From: an uncultured Algibacter sp.
GTDB lineage: Bacteria; Bacteroidota; Bacteroidia; Flavobacteriales; Flavobacteriaceae
Length of the DNA: 64,000 nt
NCBI RefSeq assembly: GCF_947495925.1
Contig: NZ_CANMAU010000002.1
Span: 620,001-684,000, forward strand
Reading direction: 5' to 3'
Below the pieces are notes generated by a model. It was not told the DNA's origin. It searched no databases and saw only the letters and a list, made by a program, of their open reading frames with translations. Positions 54,385 to 63,959 of the stretch are shown piece after piece (the first letter of the stretch is position 1; each line of letters begins with the position of its first letter). The position numbers and the translations under genes are program-made.

Positions 54385-55971
54385 TTATATCGTTGCCATA
54401 AAGTCTACAAGATTCATTCCTTTTTGTAGTTTTAGTTTTTTTCTTAATCTGTAGCGGGATGTATGGGTGCTTTCAATCGTGATGCCGAGTAATGACGCCA
54501 TTTCTTTACTAGAAAAACCTAGTTTAACCAGTGCGCATAGTTTTAAATCTGTTTGGCCTAAATCGGGATATTTCTTTCTAATTTTATTATAAAAATTTTG
54601 ATTTACAGAGGTAAATCTGGCTTCAAATTCTTCCCAATTGCCACCAGGAGAATTTTGAAAACCACTAATCATACTATGGATTGCCCGTTCATCTACACCA
54701 TCACTTTTAGAAATACTTTCTTTAAGTTTAACTATAAATTCTTCTTTTTCGATTAATTGTAATGCAGAAGCTGTGAGTTCTCTGTTTTTAAGTTTCATGA
54801 CTTCATTCGTCTTTTCTTTTTCCAACCTATGTTTTCTTCTTAAGTTTCTAAAAAAAAGAATGCCATACATTAATAGAAAAACTAAAACCACAGCCATTAA
54901 AATGTTCTGTAAAAAACCAATTCTTTTTTGATCTTCTAGTTTCTCAATTTGTGCTTCCTTGAGTAGTGCTTTTTCCTTTTCTTTCTGTAGTCTATATCGG
55001 TCTTTTATTTCAAAAAGATGTTTGTTATTCTTGCTCCTTCTTCCAAATATTTTTTCATTTAATTCTTGAGCCTTGTTTTTATAATGAAGAGCCTCTTGGT
55101 AGTCACCTTTATTAAAATATAGTTCATATAATTTTTCATAATTAAATTGTGTATATCCCAAATGTTGATTGTACATTTTTGAAAATCTAAGAGATTCTTT
55201 ATAATGCTTGGCACTTTCTTCTACATTACCTTTTAATTTATAAACCTCTGCAATTAGAAAGTAGATTACGGTTAAGTATGATGGGTTTTCCCTCTGAAAA
55301 AAAGTCTTGGCTTCGCTTAATTCGTTCAGGGCTTTATCGTAATTCCCACCAACAACCGCATTGTAATAGGCTTTCTCCGATTCTACGTAATATGATTTTT
55401 CATTTGAATTTATTTTATTTAGAGAAATCTGACAACTATCTAGGTAGACTTTTGTCATTATTAAATCATTATTTACGCGATAGCAATTGACCAAAGCAAA
55501 ATAGTTACTTACTAAATACCCCATGCCTATTTTCTTTTGCTCAACTAATTTTTTCTTGAGTTTAAGGGACCTGTTGAAATAATTTAAAGATTCTTCTTCT
55601 CTTCTATAAGAATTATATAACCACCCCAACTCTTGGTAGATTCTGGCTTTTGAAACATCATCGTTTGATAAATCAGCAAGAATTAAAGCATTCCAATATC
55701 CATCGTACGATTTTCCGTAATCTAGCACGTTATCATACAATGCCGAAAGATGGCATAAACTATTAATAAGGTTTATTGTGTCTTTTTCTTTGGTATAATG
55801 ATCAATTCCTTTCTTTAGATAATAAATAGCACTATCTAAATTTTTAGCTGTTAGTAGTTCTGCTTTGTCAATATATTTGTTGGTACTATAAGGTTCTTGT
55901 GCATTGGTATTCAGGCACATTAATAAAATAATAGATTCAAACAGTTTTTGCAAAATAAAACTCTTCTTCAT
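54385..55971 (-). CDS. TPR sensor with membrane segment and LuxR-type HTH
   Basis: This 528-residue protein has a signal-like start and six or so TPR repeats (about 30-320). One membrane helix follows (LQNILMAVVLVFLLMYGILFF, about 350-370), then a coiled coil and a C-terminal LuxR-type HTH (KFGFSSKEMASLLGITIESTHTSRYRLRKKL-like). It likely senses a sugar signal in the periplasm and regulates the adjacent glycan genes on both sides. It is a one-component alternative to hybrid two-component PUL regulators. Confidence 0.85.
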   Translation of the reverse strand: MKKSFILQKLFESIILLMCLNTNAQEPYSTNKYIDKAELLTAKNLDSAIYYLKKGIDHYTKEKDTINLINSLCHLSALYDNVLDYGKSYDGYWNALILADLSNDDVSKARIYQELGWLYNSYRREEESLNYFNRSLKLKKKLVEQKKIGMGYLVSNYFALVNCYRVNNDLIMTKVYLDSCQISLNKINSNEKSYYVESEKAYYNAVVGGNYDKALNELSEAKTFFQRENPSYLTVIYFLIAEVYKLKGNVEESAKHYKESLRFSKMYNQHLGYTQFNYEKLYELYFNKGDYQEALHYKNKAQELNEKIFGRRSKNNKHLFEIKDRYRLQKEKEKALLKEAQIEKLEDQKRIGFLQNILMAVVLVFLLMYGILFFRNLRRKHRLEKEKTNEVMKLKNRELTASALQLIEKEEFIVKLKESISKSDGVDERAIHSMISGFQNSPGGNWEEFEARFTSVNQNFYNKIRKKYPDLGQTDLKLCALVKLGFSSKEMASLLGITIESTHTSRYRLRKKLKLQKGMNLVDFMATI

Positions 55972-56474
55972 TTCCTATAAATTTTGTTTAAATAGCTTTT
56001 GTACTAGACATCGTACATTTTAATACTGAACAAGCTACAAAGTATTTAAAACATTACCAAAATTATATTTGATTAGTTCTGATCTATTGAAATATAGGAA
56101 GATTTTCAAAATGTTCAGTTTTTATTCATTTTTAAAATCAGGTATTTTGCGGTTAATAATTCATATTTGCTAATATATTAATGTTATAATTTGGAATATG
56201 GTAATTTAAGTTTTGTTTTTTATTTAAAAAGAAAAAGATTAGGAGTTTGTTAATATTTTTGATAAAAACAAAGAAGTGAGTTTTGAAAAGAATAATGGTA
56301 AATAACTCATCAAGAAATATTCATTAAGATATGATACAAATTAAATATTATGTGTTGTCGAATTATTAATGAGTAATAGATTTATGCAAAAGAGCTAAAC
56401 AAATAAATATGAAGGGCTGAATTCTGTTGATTTTGCTTCTCATTAAAAATTAAAAATTAAAAATAATAATTAAA
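55972..56474. other. Divergent intergenic region, regulator and GH117
   Basis: 503 bp between divergently transcribed genes, very AT-rich. It is the expected place for the promoters of both genes and for operators of the LuxR-type regulator. I see no clear palindromic operator. Confidence 0.4.
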
Positions 56475-57695
56475 ATGGTTTTAAAAATGAAAATATTCTT
56501 GCAACTATGCTTAGTAGCGTTTCTGGTTTCGTGTAATTCTGACACCAAAGTTAGTTCATCTAGTAATGTTGAAACTTCGGAGTCTCCGGAGATTAGTCAA
56601 GAACAAATAGATCACTTAGGTATAACAGATGTGAACTACCTTAGTGCGGCTTCAAAAAGAGCTCTTAAGTGGCCAACAGATTTGGGTAATGATTGGTTTA
56701 TTGAATTTGATAATCTAAAACCATTAAAAGGTGATTTAGCTTATGAAGAAGGTGTTGTGCGTAGAGATCCTAGTGCTATGATAAAAGAAAATGGTAAATA
56801 CTATGTATGGTATTCTAAAAGTACTGGAGTTTGTCAAGGTTTTGGTGGTGATGTAGAAAATGAAAAAGTATTCCCATGGGATCGTTGCGATATTTGGTAT
56901 GCCACATCAGAAGATGGTGAAACATGGAAAGAGGAAGGTTTAGCTGTTGGAAGAGGAGAGAAAGGAGAGTATGATGATAGATCTGTTTTTACAGTTGAAA
57001 TAATGAAATACGATGACAAATATTATTTGTGCTACCAGACTGTGAAGTCACCTTATACGGTACGGGTAAAGAATCAAATTGGATTAGCTTGGTCTAATTC
57101 ACCAGATGGGCCTTGGATAAAGAGTAAAGAACCTATACTTAAGCCTGCCGACAATGGTATTTGGAAGGGAGATAAACAAGATAGGTTTGCCGTTGAAAAG
57201 AAAGGTGATTTTGATAGTCATAAGGTTCATGATCCTTGTATAATCCCATATAAAGGTAAATTTTATCTTTACTATAAAGGAGAACAAATGGGTGAGAAAA
57301 TCACTTTTGGGGGTAGACAAATACGTCATGGTGTTGCCATAGCAGATAAGCCGGAAGGCCCTTATGTTAAGTCAAAATATAATCCTATTAGTAATAGTGG
57401 ACATGAAATTTGTGTATGGCCATATAATGGTGGTATTGCTGCTCTTATTACAACTGATGGTCCGGAAAAAAACACTATCCAATGGGCTCCAGATGGAATA
57501 AACTTTGAAATCATGTCTGTAATTCCTGGAGTGACTGCTCATGCTATAGGCCTTAATAGAGATGCAGATAACGAAAAAGATCCTACTGAAATTTTGCGAT
57601 GGGGATTATCTCATGTATACAATAGTTGGAACTACCAGAGTATAATGAGTTATACCTCGAAAAGAAAGGTGGAGCACCGAGCCAAAGGAGAATAA
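56475..57695 (+). CDS. GH117-like exo-hydrolase for anhydro-galacto-oligosaccharides
   Basis: This 406-residue lipoprotein (LVAFLVSCNS) has a five-bladed propeller fold pattern. Candidate catalytic residues match the GH117 set: D98 (VRRDPSAM), D253 (KVHDPC) and H310/E311 (NSGHEI). GH117 enzymes such as AhgA release 3,6-anhydro-L-galactose from neoagaro-oligosaccharides; other clades have unsettled activity. It would finish depolymerisation of agar or a related red-algal galactan in the periplasm or at the surface. An alternative start at 56487 gives MKIFLQLCL. A terminator follows. Confidence 0.82.
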   Translation: MVLKMKIFLQLCLVAFLVSCNSDTKVSSSSNVETSESPEISQEQIDHLGITDVNYLSAASKRALKWPTDLGNDWFIEFDNLKPLKGDLAYEEGVVRRDPSAMIKENGKYYVWYSKSTGVCQGFGGDVENEKVFPWDRCDIWYATSEDGETWKEEGLAVGRGEKGEYDDRSVFTVEIMKYDDKYYLCYQTVKSPYTVRVKNQIGLAWSNSPDGPWIKSKEPILKPADNGIWKGDKQDRFAVEKKGDFDSHKVHDPCIIPYKGKFYLYYKGEQMGEKITFGGRQIRHGVAIADKPEGPYVKSKYNPISNSGHEICVWPYNGGIAALITTDGPEKNTIQWAPDGINFEIMSVIPGVTAHAIGLNRDADNEKDPTEILRWGLSHVYNSWNYQSIMSYTSKRKVEHRAKGE

Positions 57696-57724
57696 CTTAA
57701 AAATTGAATTGGTTAATAGAAGAG

Positions 57725-57759
57725 AGAGGCAGTGTCTGAAATAGGGTACTGCCTCTTTT
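57725..57759 (+). terminator. Terminator after the GH117 gene
   Basis: AGAGGCAGT (57725-57733) pairs with ACTGCCTCT (57748-57756), followed by T residues. Confidence 0.85.
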
Positions 57760-58103
57760 GGTATTCTTTAGATTTTATAATTAATGACTTATGCTGATAC
57801 ATTTAATGTTATAGCAAAATTTTGATTGGATTAATGAATGGGTGCTTCCATTTAAATAGAATTTACATTTAAGGTTTGTATTCGCCAAAACGTAGAATTG
57901 TTGGTGTAACTAAAGAGGTGTTTCTCTTTTATTATCGATGTTTTCGTTTATTAGAGGAAGAACAAAAATGGTCTTATTCTTTCTTTTTTAAAACCGTTTT
58001 TTAATTATAAACAACAGTGGTTTATTAATATTTATTGGGTTGTATATGACTAGAAGAAGCTCACAGTCTTATAATGTAAGGGAAAATAAAGTAAATAAAG
58101 TAA
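57760..58103. other. Intergenic region between GH117 and DUF1080
   Basis: About 340 AT-rich bases between convergent genes. There is a small AAAGAG/CTCTTT hairpin at 57912-57929, possibly a second terminator. I see no gene. Confidence 0.4.
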
Positions 58104-58132
58104 GAGGCATAGTCGTAAGTCAACCATGCCTC
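58104..58132 (-). terminator. Terminator after the DUF1080 gene
   Basis: On the minus strand, GAGGCAT and ATGCCTC (58126-58132 and 58104-58110) form a 7-bp stem, followed by T-rich sequence. Confidence 0.55.
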
Positions 58133-58200
58133 AAACAACAACAACAAACTAAACTAAATCTATTACTATATTTAAATGATATTTTTATGACTTTTAAGAT

Positions 58201-59103
58201 TTAAAACAATTTTTGCTGTTCTTGAGTAAGCGAATCTATTTCTCGAATTTTGATATCTTTGAAAAATATTTCGGCAGCTTCACTTTGCAGTTGAATTTTC
58301 CCTTTTGTAAGAGGAATGTCTTTACCGTTTTCATCAATATATCTCGAGTTTCTTAAAATCATAACAACTTCTCCGTTTACTATATGCAGACTTTTGTCTT
58401 CAAAACAGTATAGGTCAAGTGTATTCCATTCATCTTCTGCATTCTCATAGTTACCACTTCGTAAGCAGTAATTTCTATATGGGCTATCCATACTTAAAGT
58501 AATAAAATCCTGAGATTCATGTGCCAAAGGATCTAAAACAGATTCTGGTTTATAGGCCCGTATGTCTATTGCCGAATTTGCCTGACTCCAAAAATCACCA
58601 GTGTGCCCCTCCATAATTTGAAATTCTTGAGAAAGCATCCAAGATCTCCAATATTCTACTGCCATAGGTCCAACAGAGTGGTATAGGATTCCTGAGTCTT
58701 TCAGTAAATCTTTTCTATAAGCCCATTTTTTATCTCCCCACTTGTATTTTAGCTGAAAATGATAATTTGAGTATTCTTTTTTAGTAATTAAGCAACCGTA
58801 ATATTCTCCAGTGTTCTTAATTATGGTATTGCCGTTTTCTTGAAAAGTTGTAAAAACGTTATATGAGGTATTGTTTAAGCCAATTGGAGGGATTACTTTT
58901 CCTTGTTCATCTTTTGGTGCAGAACCGTCATAACCAGGTTGGTGTTTATAACTTAGGTAGTTGTCCCAATTGCTTAAATCGGAATCGATTAACTCCTCCC
59001 AGTTATATACTTCATCATTATTTTGTGTTTTCTCATTTTTAGTTTGAGAACAAGAAATTAGAACTAAAAGAATTAGGGGTAAAATAATCTTGTAAAATTT
59101 CAT
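58201..59103 (-). CDS. DUF1080 lipoprotein (3-keto-disaccharide hydrolase fold)
   Basis: This 300-residue protein has the lipoprotein signal LVLISCSQ. A concanavalin-like DUF1080 domain follows, with YYGCLITKKEYSNYHFQLKYKWG, DSGILYHS, a hydrophobic QIMEGHTGDFW and the end segment GKIQLQSEAAEIFFKDIKIREI. Members cleave or bind glycosides, some acting on 3-keto sugars. It probably belongs to sugar use, but is not tied to the GH117 operon. Confidence 0.85.
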   Translation of the reverse strand: MKFYKIILPLILLVLISCSQTKNEKTQNNDEVYNWEELIDSDLSNWDNYLSYKHQPGYDGSAPKDEQGKVIPPIGLNNTSYNVFTTFQENGNTIIKNTGEYYGCLITKKEYSNYHFQLKYKWGDKKWAYRKDLLKDSGILYHSVGPMAVEYWRSWMLSQEFQIMEGHTGDFWSQANSAIDIRAYKPESVLDPLAHESQDFITLSMDSPYRNYCLRSGNYENAEDEWNTLDLYCFEDKSLHIVNGEVVMILRNSRYIDENGKDIPLTKGKIQLQSEAAEIFFKDIKIREIDSLTQEQQKLF

Positions 59104-59430
59104 AATTAATATGTTTTGGTTTTAAAAAGGGTTTCTTTGAATTTTTATTTAAATTCAATAGTAATTTTCTAGTATCTGAAGGTGATTAAGTCAAGCAAAA
59201 AATAAAATATGCTTAATTAAAAATCGGTTTCAAGTAATATTACAAAATAATACATTTTTCATTGGCTTTTGTAAGCAGCTTAAATAAAATGTCTAGTTTT
59301 TATTTAGGTAGTAGTAGGTTGATTTATAATGAGTTGGATTGTTTTATTATGTGTGTTCAGTTTTTATTGAGGAATTTTCAACCGCTAGTAAACATAAAAT
59401 ATTTTAGATTCGTGGAAACAACATTATTAT
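59104..59430. other. Divergent promoter region
   Basis: 327 bp, AT-rich, between the divergent DUF1080 and VOC genes. The sequence AGTTTTTATTGAG (near 59359) recurs around 47490 upstream of susC, but the meaning is uncertain. Confidence 0.35.
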
Positions 59431-59979
59431 ATGAAAACTAAAACAAGTAAGACCAAAAAAGAAATGAACAAAAAATTCAATTTTATTTTGAAATGCAGCT
59501 TCATTGCCGTATTTCTAATGGCAGGTACAATCAGTAGTTTTGCCCAGAGCGAAGATGCAGTAGTTGCGAACAAGGAAAGTAAACAACAGGCAAAGGTAAC
59601 CGGTTTAAGGTATTTGTGTGTGCATGTTCTTGACCTTGAGAGGAGTATGAAGTTATATCGCGAGATTCTTGGTTTTAAATTATCTGAAGCAGAGGTTCTT
59701 CATGGGCCTGGACTTGAAGGAATGTTGGTAATGAAATTAAAGACAGATGATTTAACTATTGGTCTTTCTGTTACAGCTCCAGAATTTATGCATACAATTG
59801 GGCCAGTTGGAAATACCAATCATAACCATTTTATGTTAAAAGTGAACGATATTAAAACGATTGGAGATAAACTAAAAGAAGAAGGGTATGCATTAGAAAA
59901 TGAGAATTACGCCCGTGATAAATATACATTTTTTGTAGGACCTAATGGAGAGATTATTGGTCTCTCTTCATGGGATTAA
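59431..59979 (+). CDS. Exported VOC (glyoxalase-like) protein
   Basis: This 182-residue protein has a signal peptide (FIAVFLMAGTISSFAQ); the start at 59464 (MNKKFNF) would give a more usual signal length. A single VOC domain follows (LRYLCVHVLDLERSMKLYREILGFKL ... FFVGPNGEIIGLSSWD). VOC metal ligands may be His at the start, His in HNHFML and Glu near the end. Export is unusual for the family, which is normally cytoplasmic. The substrate is unknown. Confidence 0.8.
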   Translation: MKTKTSKTKKEMNKKFNFILKCSFIAVFLMAGTISSFAQSEDAVVANKESKQQAKVTGLRYLCVHVLDLERSMKLYREILGFKLSEAEVLHGPGLEGMLVMKLKTDDLTIGLSVTAPEFMHTIGPVGNTNHNHFMLKVNDIKTIGDKLKEEGYALENENYARDKYTFFVGPNGEIIGLSSWD

Positions 59980-60060
59980 TATTTATAGAATTCATTTTTA
60001 CCTAAAGATCTTAGTTATTGATGAGTTTTAAAAACTTTTAGAGTAATAAACGTTCAATTA

Positions 60061-60096
60061 AGAAAAGGTTTCAAGCAATTGAAACCTTTTCTTTTT
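60061..60096 (+). terminator. Terminator after the VOC gene
   Basis: A perfect 14-bp stem (60061-60074 with 60079-60092) around a GCAA loop, followed by T residues. Its core GGTTTCAAGCAATTGAAACC resembles the tRNA terminator at 46748. Confidence 0.85.
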
Positions 60097-60277
60097 AACG
60101 GGAGTATACTCAATAGGAGTTTGTTTTAAAATTAAGATTGCTAAAACTCAAGGTTTCAGGTTTAATTTTTACTACAAACAAAAAATGTCTTAATAAAATC
60201 ATAAAGTTTGAATGAAATGTAATTATTGAAGAGCGGTATTTTGAATATATTAGAATGATTATTACCTTGGCCCAAAC

Positions 60278-61489
60278 ATGTCTGCCCTATATCATTTGAA
60301 AAAGTATTTTAAAGAAATATTAGTTGTCCTTACTATTGCTTTATGTGCTTTTTTCTTTGTTTCTAATTCTTTAGTAATAAAGGAAAAGGAAGTAGTTTCT
60401 AAAACTTTAAATGTAAATCAACTTAAAGAAGAATCACCAATTTTAATCGAGAGGTATCCCGAAGCGAGTACAAAGAAAGTACGTCTTAAATTGGATTCCT
60501 TGTTGAAGCGTATTAATAAAAGACATGATTTTCATGGGGCATTATTAGTTGCGAAAAATGAAAAGGTATTATACCATAACCAAGTTGGTTTAGCTGATTT
60601 TCAAAAGAAAATTCCGTTAACTAAAGAATCTGTGTTTCAGCTAGCTTCAGTAAGCAAACAATTTACCGCAGCTGCTATTATGTTATTACATGAAAGGGAA
60701 AAAATTAGGCTATCAGATACTATCAATACTTATTTTCCCGACTTCCCTTACGAAAATGTGACTATACAAAACCTTTTAAATCATACCGGTGGATTACCGA
60801 AGTATTTTTGGCTTGCAGAGCATAAATGGCATCAGAGTTGGGCACCTAGAAATAGTGAAATGATGGCATTGCTTGAATCAAGTAATGTGCAGCGGTTTTA
60901 CAGACCAGGTCAGAAATTCGATTATTCCAATACAGGTTATTTTGTTTTGGCTTCAATCGTGGAAAAAGTTACGGGTTCCACTTTTGCAACTTTTGTAAGA
61001 AGTAACATTTTTGAGCCGCTTCAAATGAATGATTCATATGTATACAGTTTTGAAAATGACAGTATAAAAGAAAATCAATTAGTAGGGTATAGGCTATATA
61101 GAGGAAGCAGGCATCTAAAAATCGGTAGTACGGTAAATGATGCTATTGTGGGAGATAAAAACGTATATACCACCATTGAGGATTTGTTTAAATGGACCAT
61201 TGGGTTGAATACTGGAAGATTACTGACTAAAGAATCATTAAATCTTATGTATTCAAAAGGGGAAACTATTTACGGAAAGGAAATACCATATGGTTTCGGG
61301 TTTAGAATTGATACTAATAAACAAAAAAGTATATATCATCATGGTAGATGGAATGGTTTTAGCACGGGGCTTACGAAATACTTGGATGACGATTTGGTTG
61401 TTATTGTTTTGGAGCATACAAGTTTTAATTCAATGAAAGCTCTTAATAAAACAATAAAGGGTATCGTAGTTGATAATCTTAAGGTTTAA
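60278..61489 (+). CDS. Class C beta-lactamase-like serine hydrolase
   Basis: This 403-residue protein has an N-terminal membrane anchor or signal (ILVVLTIALCAFFFVS). Active-site motifs are S124-V-S-K127 (LASVSKQF), YSN (KFDYSNTGYF) and a C-terminal HHG. These mark the serine beta-lactamase/DD-peptidase/esterase superfamily. It probably acts on peptides or esters in the periplasm. True beta-lactam resistance is not implied. Confidence 0.88.
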   Translation: MSALYHLKKYFKEILVVLTIALCAFFFVSNSLVIKEKEVVSKTLNVNQLKEESPILIERYPEASTKKVRLKLDSLLKRINKRHDFHGALLVAKNEKVLYHNQVGLADFQKKIPLTKESVFQLASVSKQFTAAAIMLLHEREKIRLSDTINTYFPDFPYENVTIQNLLNHTGGLPKYFWLAEHKWHQSWAPRNSEMMALLESSNVQRFYRPGQKFDYSNTGYFVLASIVEKVTGSTFATFVRSNIFEPLQMNDSYVYSFENDSIKENQLVGYRLYRGSRHLKIGSTVNDAIVGDKNVYTTIEDLFKWTIGLNTGRLLTKESLNLMYSKGETIYGKEIPYGFGFRIDTNKQKSIYHHGRWNGFSTGLTKYLDDDLVVIVLEHTSFNSMKALNKTIKGIVVDNLKV

Positions 61490-61579
61490 CACTCAAGTAT
61501 TCCAAAGGTTTCAGATTGTTTCAATATTATTAATTACTGAAAATCATTTTGCTTTTTTGCTTTTCGCCAAGATAAGGGA

Positions 61580-62062
61580 CTAATATTCAGGATCTAATTC
61601 ACCTATTAAAGGTATGCTCTCCATTATTTTAACTCTTACTGCAGCTAATAAATAGGTTTCAAGCTGGTAAAACTGGGCAGCAACTTTTGGTCCAGATGCT
61701 TTTTTTACTTTTGTAGTATACTTATTAATTAGTTTTTCAATATTTTTTGATTGTGTTTGTGTATCTTTAAGTAATTCATTGATTTTATCATCTGTAAGGG
61801 TGTCATAGGACTTGGCATAATCTTCAATTAGTTGTAGTCTAACTTTCCCTAAGGTCATACGCTTGCTTTCGTAGTCCTTGTAGATTGGCCAGAATTCGTC
61901 ATTAACATCCCCCAAAAGATTGATGAGCATTTCTGTTTTTTCCAATCCGAATAATTCTTGAATTAAATTAATTTCATGGTCTGAGCTTTGTCCATAACTA
62001 TTAAAGTTTGTGGAAAACAAAACGGTAAATATTAATATTACTTTTATTAAGTTTCTATGCAT
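61580..62062 (-). CDS. Exported helical hypothetical protein
   Basis: This 160-residue protein has a signal peptide (FTVLFSTNFNSYGQ) and a mostly helical mature part (NEFWPIYKDYESKRMTLGKVRLQLIEDYA), similar to periplasmic stress-type proteins. It is 5 bp after the glycine-zipper gene, so it shares its operon. The function is unknown. Confidence 0.7.
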   Translation of the reverse strand: MHRNLIKVILIFTVLFSTNFNSYGQSSDHEINLIQELFGLEKTEMLINLLGDVNDEFWPIYKDYESKRMTLGKVRLQLIEDYAKSYDTLTDDKINELLKDTQTQSKNIEKLINKYTTKVKKASGPKVAAQFYQLETYLLAAVRVKIMESIPLIGELDPEY

Positions 62063-62067
62063 GTTTT

Positions 62068-62562
62068 TTACTTTATAGTGTATCCTTTACCTTCCATACA
62101 AACGGAAAAAGCTTTTTTGTAATCATCCTCCAATTCTTTAGATTTATTTGCAGCCGCGTTATTGTTGGCTTGCTGTTGCTGAGCATCTTTAGCTTTTTTA
62201 GCTCGTCGCCCTCTTACACCACCTATAATAGCCCCTATGGCTGCGCCGTCACCGGCATCACCTGCAATGGCTCCAATGGCCGCGCCACCAGCAGCTCCAA
62301 CAGCAGCACCTTTTATAGCAGCTCCGTCTGGAGATGTGTCTACTTCGGCAGCAGTTACAGTTGGTGGATTTAAAGGGTCATAGTCTGTTTGTTGAATGGC
62401 CCATTTGTAGCAAGCAGCTTCGTCGGCATCCTGAGTAGCTTGGTCTTGGTCATTGCTAGGAAAAATATACATGCCTAAACTTTTAGCGATACTTTGTGCT
62501 TTGGTTTGCTGGATACAACAAAATACTAAAGCCATTAATACTATTAAATTTATTTTTTTCAT
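62068..62562 (-). CDS. Glycine-zipper envelope protein
   Basis: This 164-residue protein has a signal peptide (MALVFCCIQQTKAQS). A double glycine zipper follows (about 80-120, GAAVGAAGGAAIGAIAG ... GAAIGAIIGG), then basic RGRRAKKAK and a Gln/Asn-rich linker. Such zippers insert in the outer membrane. The function is unknown. Confidence 0.8.
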   Translation of the reverse strand: MKKINLIVLMALVFCCIQQTKAQSIAKSLGMYIFPSNDQDQATQDADEAACYKWAIQQTDYDPLNPPTVTAAEVDTSPDGAAIKGAAVGAAGGAAIGAIAGDAGDGAAIGAIIGGVRGRRAKKAKDAQQQQANNNAAANKSKELEDDYKKAFSVCMEGKGYTIK

Positions 62563-62580
62563 TTAATGATGTTTTAGTTA

Positions 62581-63066
62581 TTAAAAAAATGAGTAGCCTA
62601 ATTGTTCTAAAGCATCTGCTTCATTGTAAAAGGAGTAACTTTTGGTGATTTTCCCATCCTTTATTTGATAGACCGTATTTGCCCAAATAGTCACATTACT
62701 TTTATCACTCTTATAAATAATATTCAACTCCGCCCAATTTGAAACCCATTCACCTTCGTTCTCACCAGAGTCTATTACTACTGTAGCGTTTCTAGTTTTT
62801 TTGTATTCTATACTTTCATACAAGTTTTCAACATTATTTTTCCAATTAACTACGGCATTTTTCTTATTTATTGAATCGTTGATAGACGGTCCATAACCTA
62901 TGTAGGCTTCATCTAAAATAGACTCCATAACATCATAATTTAAGTCTTCAACAGATTGCACATATTTTTCAATTAAATCAAGATTTGCTTCCCTGTTTTT
63001 TTCAGTATCATCACATCCAACAATAAAAATGGATAGAATAAATAGTATTAATATTGATTTTTTCAT
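62581..63066 (-). CDS. SnoaL/NTF2-like lipoprotein
   Basis: This 161-residue protein has the lipoprotein signal SIFIVGCDD. An NTF2-like fold follows (LDLIEKYVQSVEDLNYDVMESIL; WANTVYQIKDGKITKSYSFYNEADALEQLG). The likely role is ligand binding or a small periplasmic enzyme. It is 18 bp upstream of the glycine-zipper gene, in the same direction. Confidence 0.75.
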   Translation of the reverse strand: MKKSILILFILSIFIVGCDDTEKNREANLDLIEKYVQSVEDLNYDVMESILDEAYIGYGPSINDSINKKNAVVNWKNNVENLYESIEYKKTRNATVVIDSGENEGEWVSNWAELNIIYKSDKSNVTIWANTVYQIKDGKITKSYSFYNEADALEQLGYSFF

Positions 63067-63134
63067 AGGATTTAATTTTAATGATGTTGTCCTTAGTAAA
63101 TATATAAAAAAGAGCGCTTTAATCTGCAGTAATC

Positions 63135-63941
63135 TTATTTTTTAGGAAACAGTAATTGTACTTGAATTCTAGCCTGCCAGTCTCCCCATCCATCAGGTCT
63201 TACTACGTTATTGTATATTTGGGCATTAATATTAATAGGTTGCTTACCAAGTTTAAAAACTTTTCCCGCCCCGGCACCAAACGGAACAATCCACTGCTGA
63301 CTACTTGCCGCGTTCCAATTAGCAGTCAAAATTGGTGCAGATACCACATACCAAGCTTTAGGAAGATTGTAGTTTACAAAATACTGAAATAAAAATTTAT
63401 TCTCTTTAATATCTCCAAAGGTCCAAATATTATTGATGACAAAACCAGCTACCCACTGCCCTTTGGTCGTAAGTGCAACAGCCGATGGGCCAACACCAAA
63501 TTCACCACTACCGTAAATATCTTTGGATGCCGTAGGAATTTGAAATGCAGGTCCTATACCCCAAGTTATTTTAGATGCTTTTGTGGGCGATAACCATGCT
63601 GTATAGTTTACATCTCCCAAACCAGTTGACGAGCTTGTACCATTATTACCATAGGGTTGAGTAATTACAGGAATAATGACTCTGTTTATTAAGTTGATGC
63701 CTTCTGTTAAGCTCATGGGAATAACAGGTTGTATATTTAATACGTTGTGTGCACGCTCATCAGGACCTACATTAAACGTGGTATTGTTTTGAAAAGGAAG
63801 GCTATACATAGCCGCTAGTGGGTTTTGCGTGGCCTTAGCGAGTTTGGCTTCTTCTGAAAGCTCTGCATTTTTATCGTCTTGAGCTATTAGTATTGAAGAC
63901 CCTAAAATGAGTAAGCTTAATGTAAGTAGTTTTGTTGTCAT
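63135..63941 (-). CDS. Outer-membrane transporter-like beta protein
   Basis: This 268-residue protein has a signal peptide (LLILGSSILIAQ). Alternating beta strands follow (YSLPFQNNTTFNVGPDERAHNVLNIQPVIPMSLT ...), similar to the neuromedin-U-like barrel proteins of Bacteroidota. It is 68 bp upstream of the NTF2-like gene. A short spacing to the gene at the window edge suggests an operon. Confidence 0.75.
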   Translation of the reverse strand: MTTKLLTLSLLILGSSILIAQDDKNAELSEEAKLAKATQNPLAAMYSLPFQNNTTFNVGPDERAHNVLNIQPVIPMSLTEGINLINRVIIPVITQPYGNNGTSSSTGLGDVNYTAWLSPTKASKITWGIGPAFQIPTASKDIYGSGEFGVGPSAVALTTKGQWVAGFVINNIWTFGDIKENKFLFQYFVNYNLPKAWYVVSAPILTANWNAASSQQWIVPFGAGAGKVFKLGKQPININAQIYNNVVRPDGWGDWQARIQVQLLFPKK

Positions 63942-63959
63942 AAGTTAATTGTTAAAAGG

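Noticed and set aside
46748-60096. Dispersed repeat, because two terminators share GGTTTCAA-loop-TTGAAACC
   Set aside because: The similarity is limited to the stem and loop; this is common among intrinsic terminators and gives no sign of a mobile repeat.
60278-61489. Antibiotic resistance beta-lactamase
   Set aside because: The SxxK, YxN and HxG set only marks the superfamily; context shows no resistance genes and the protein may be an esterase or peptidase.
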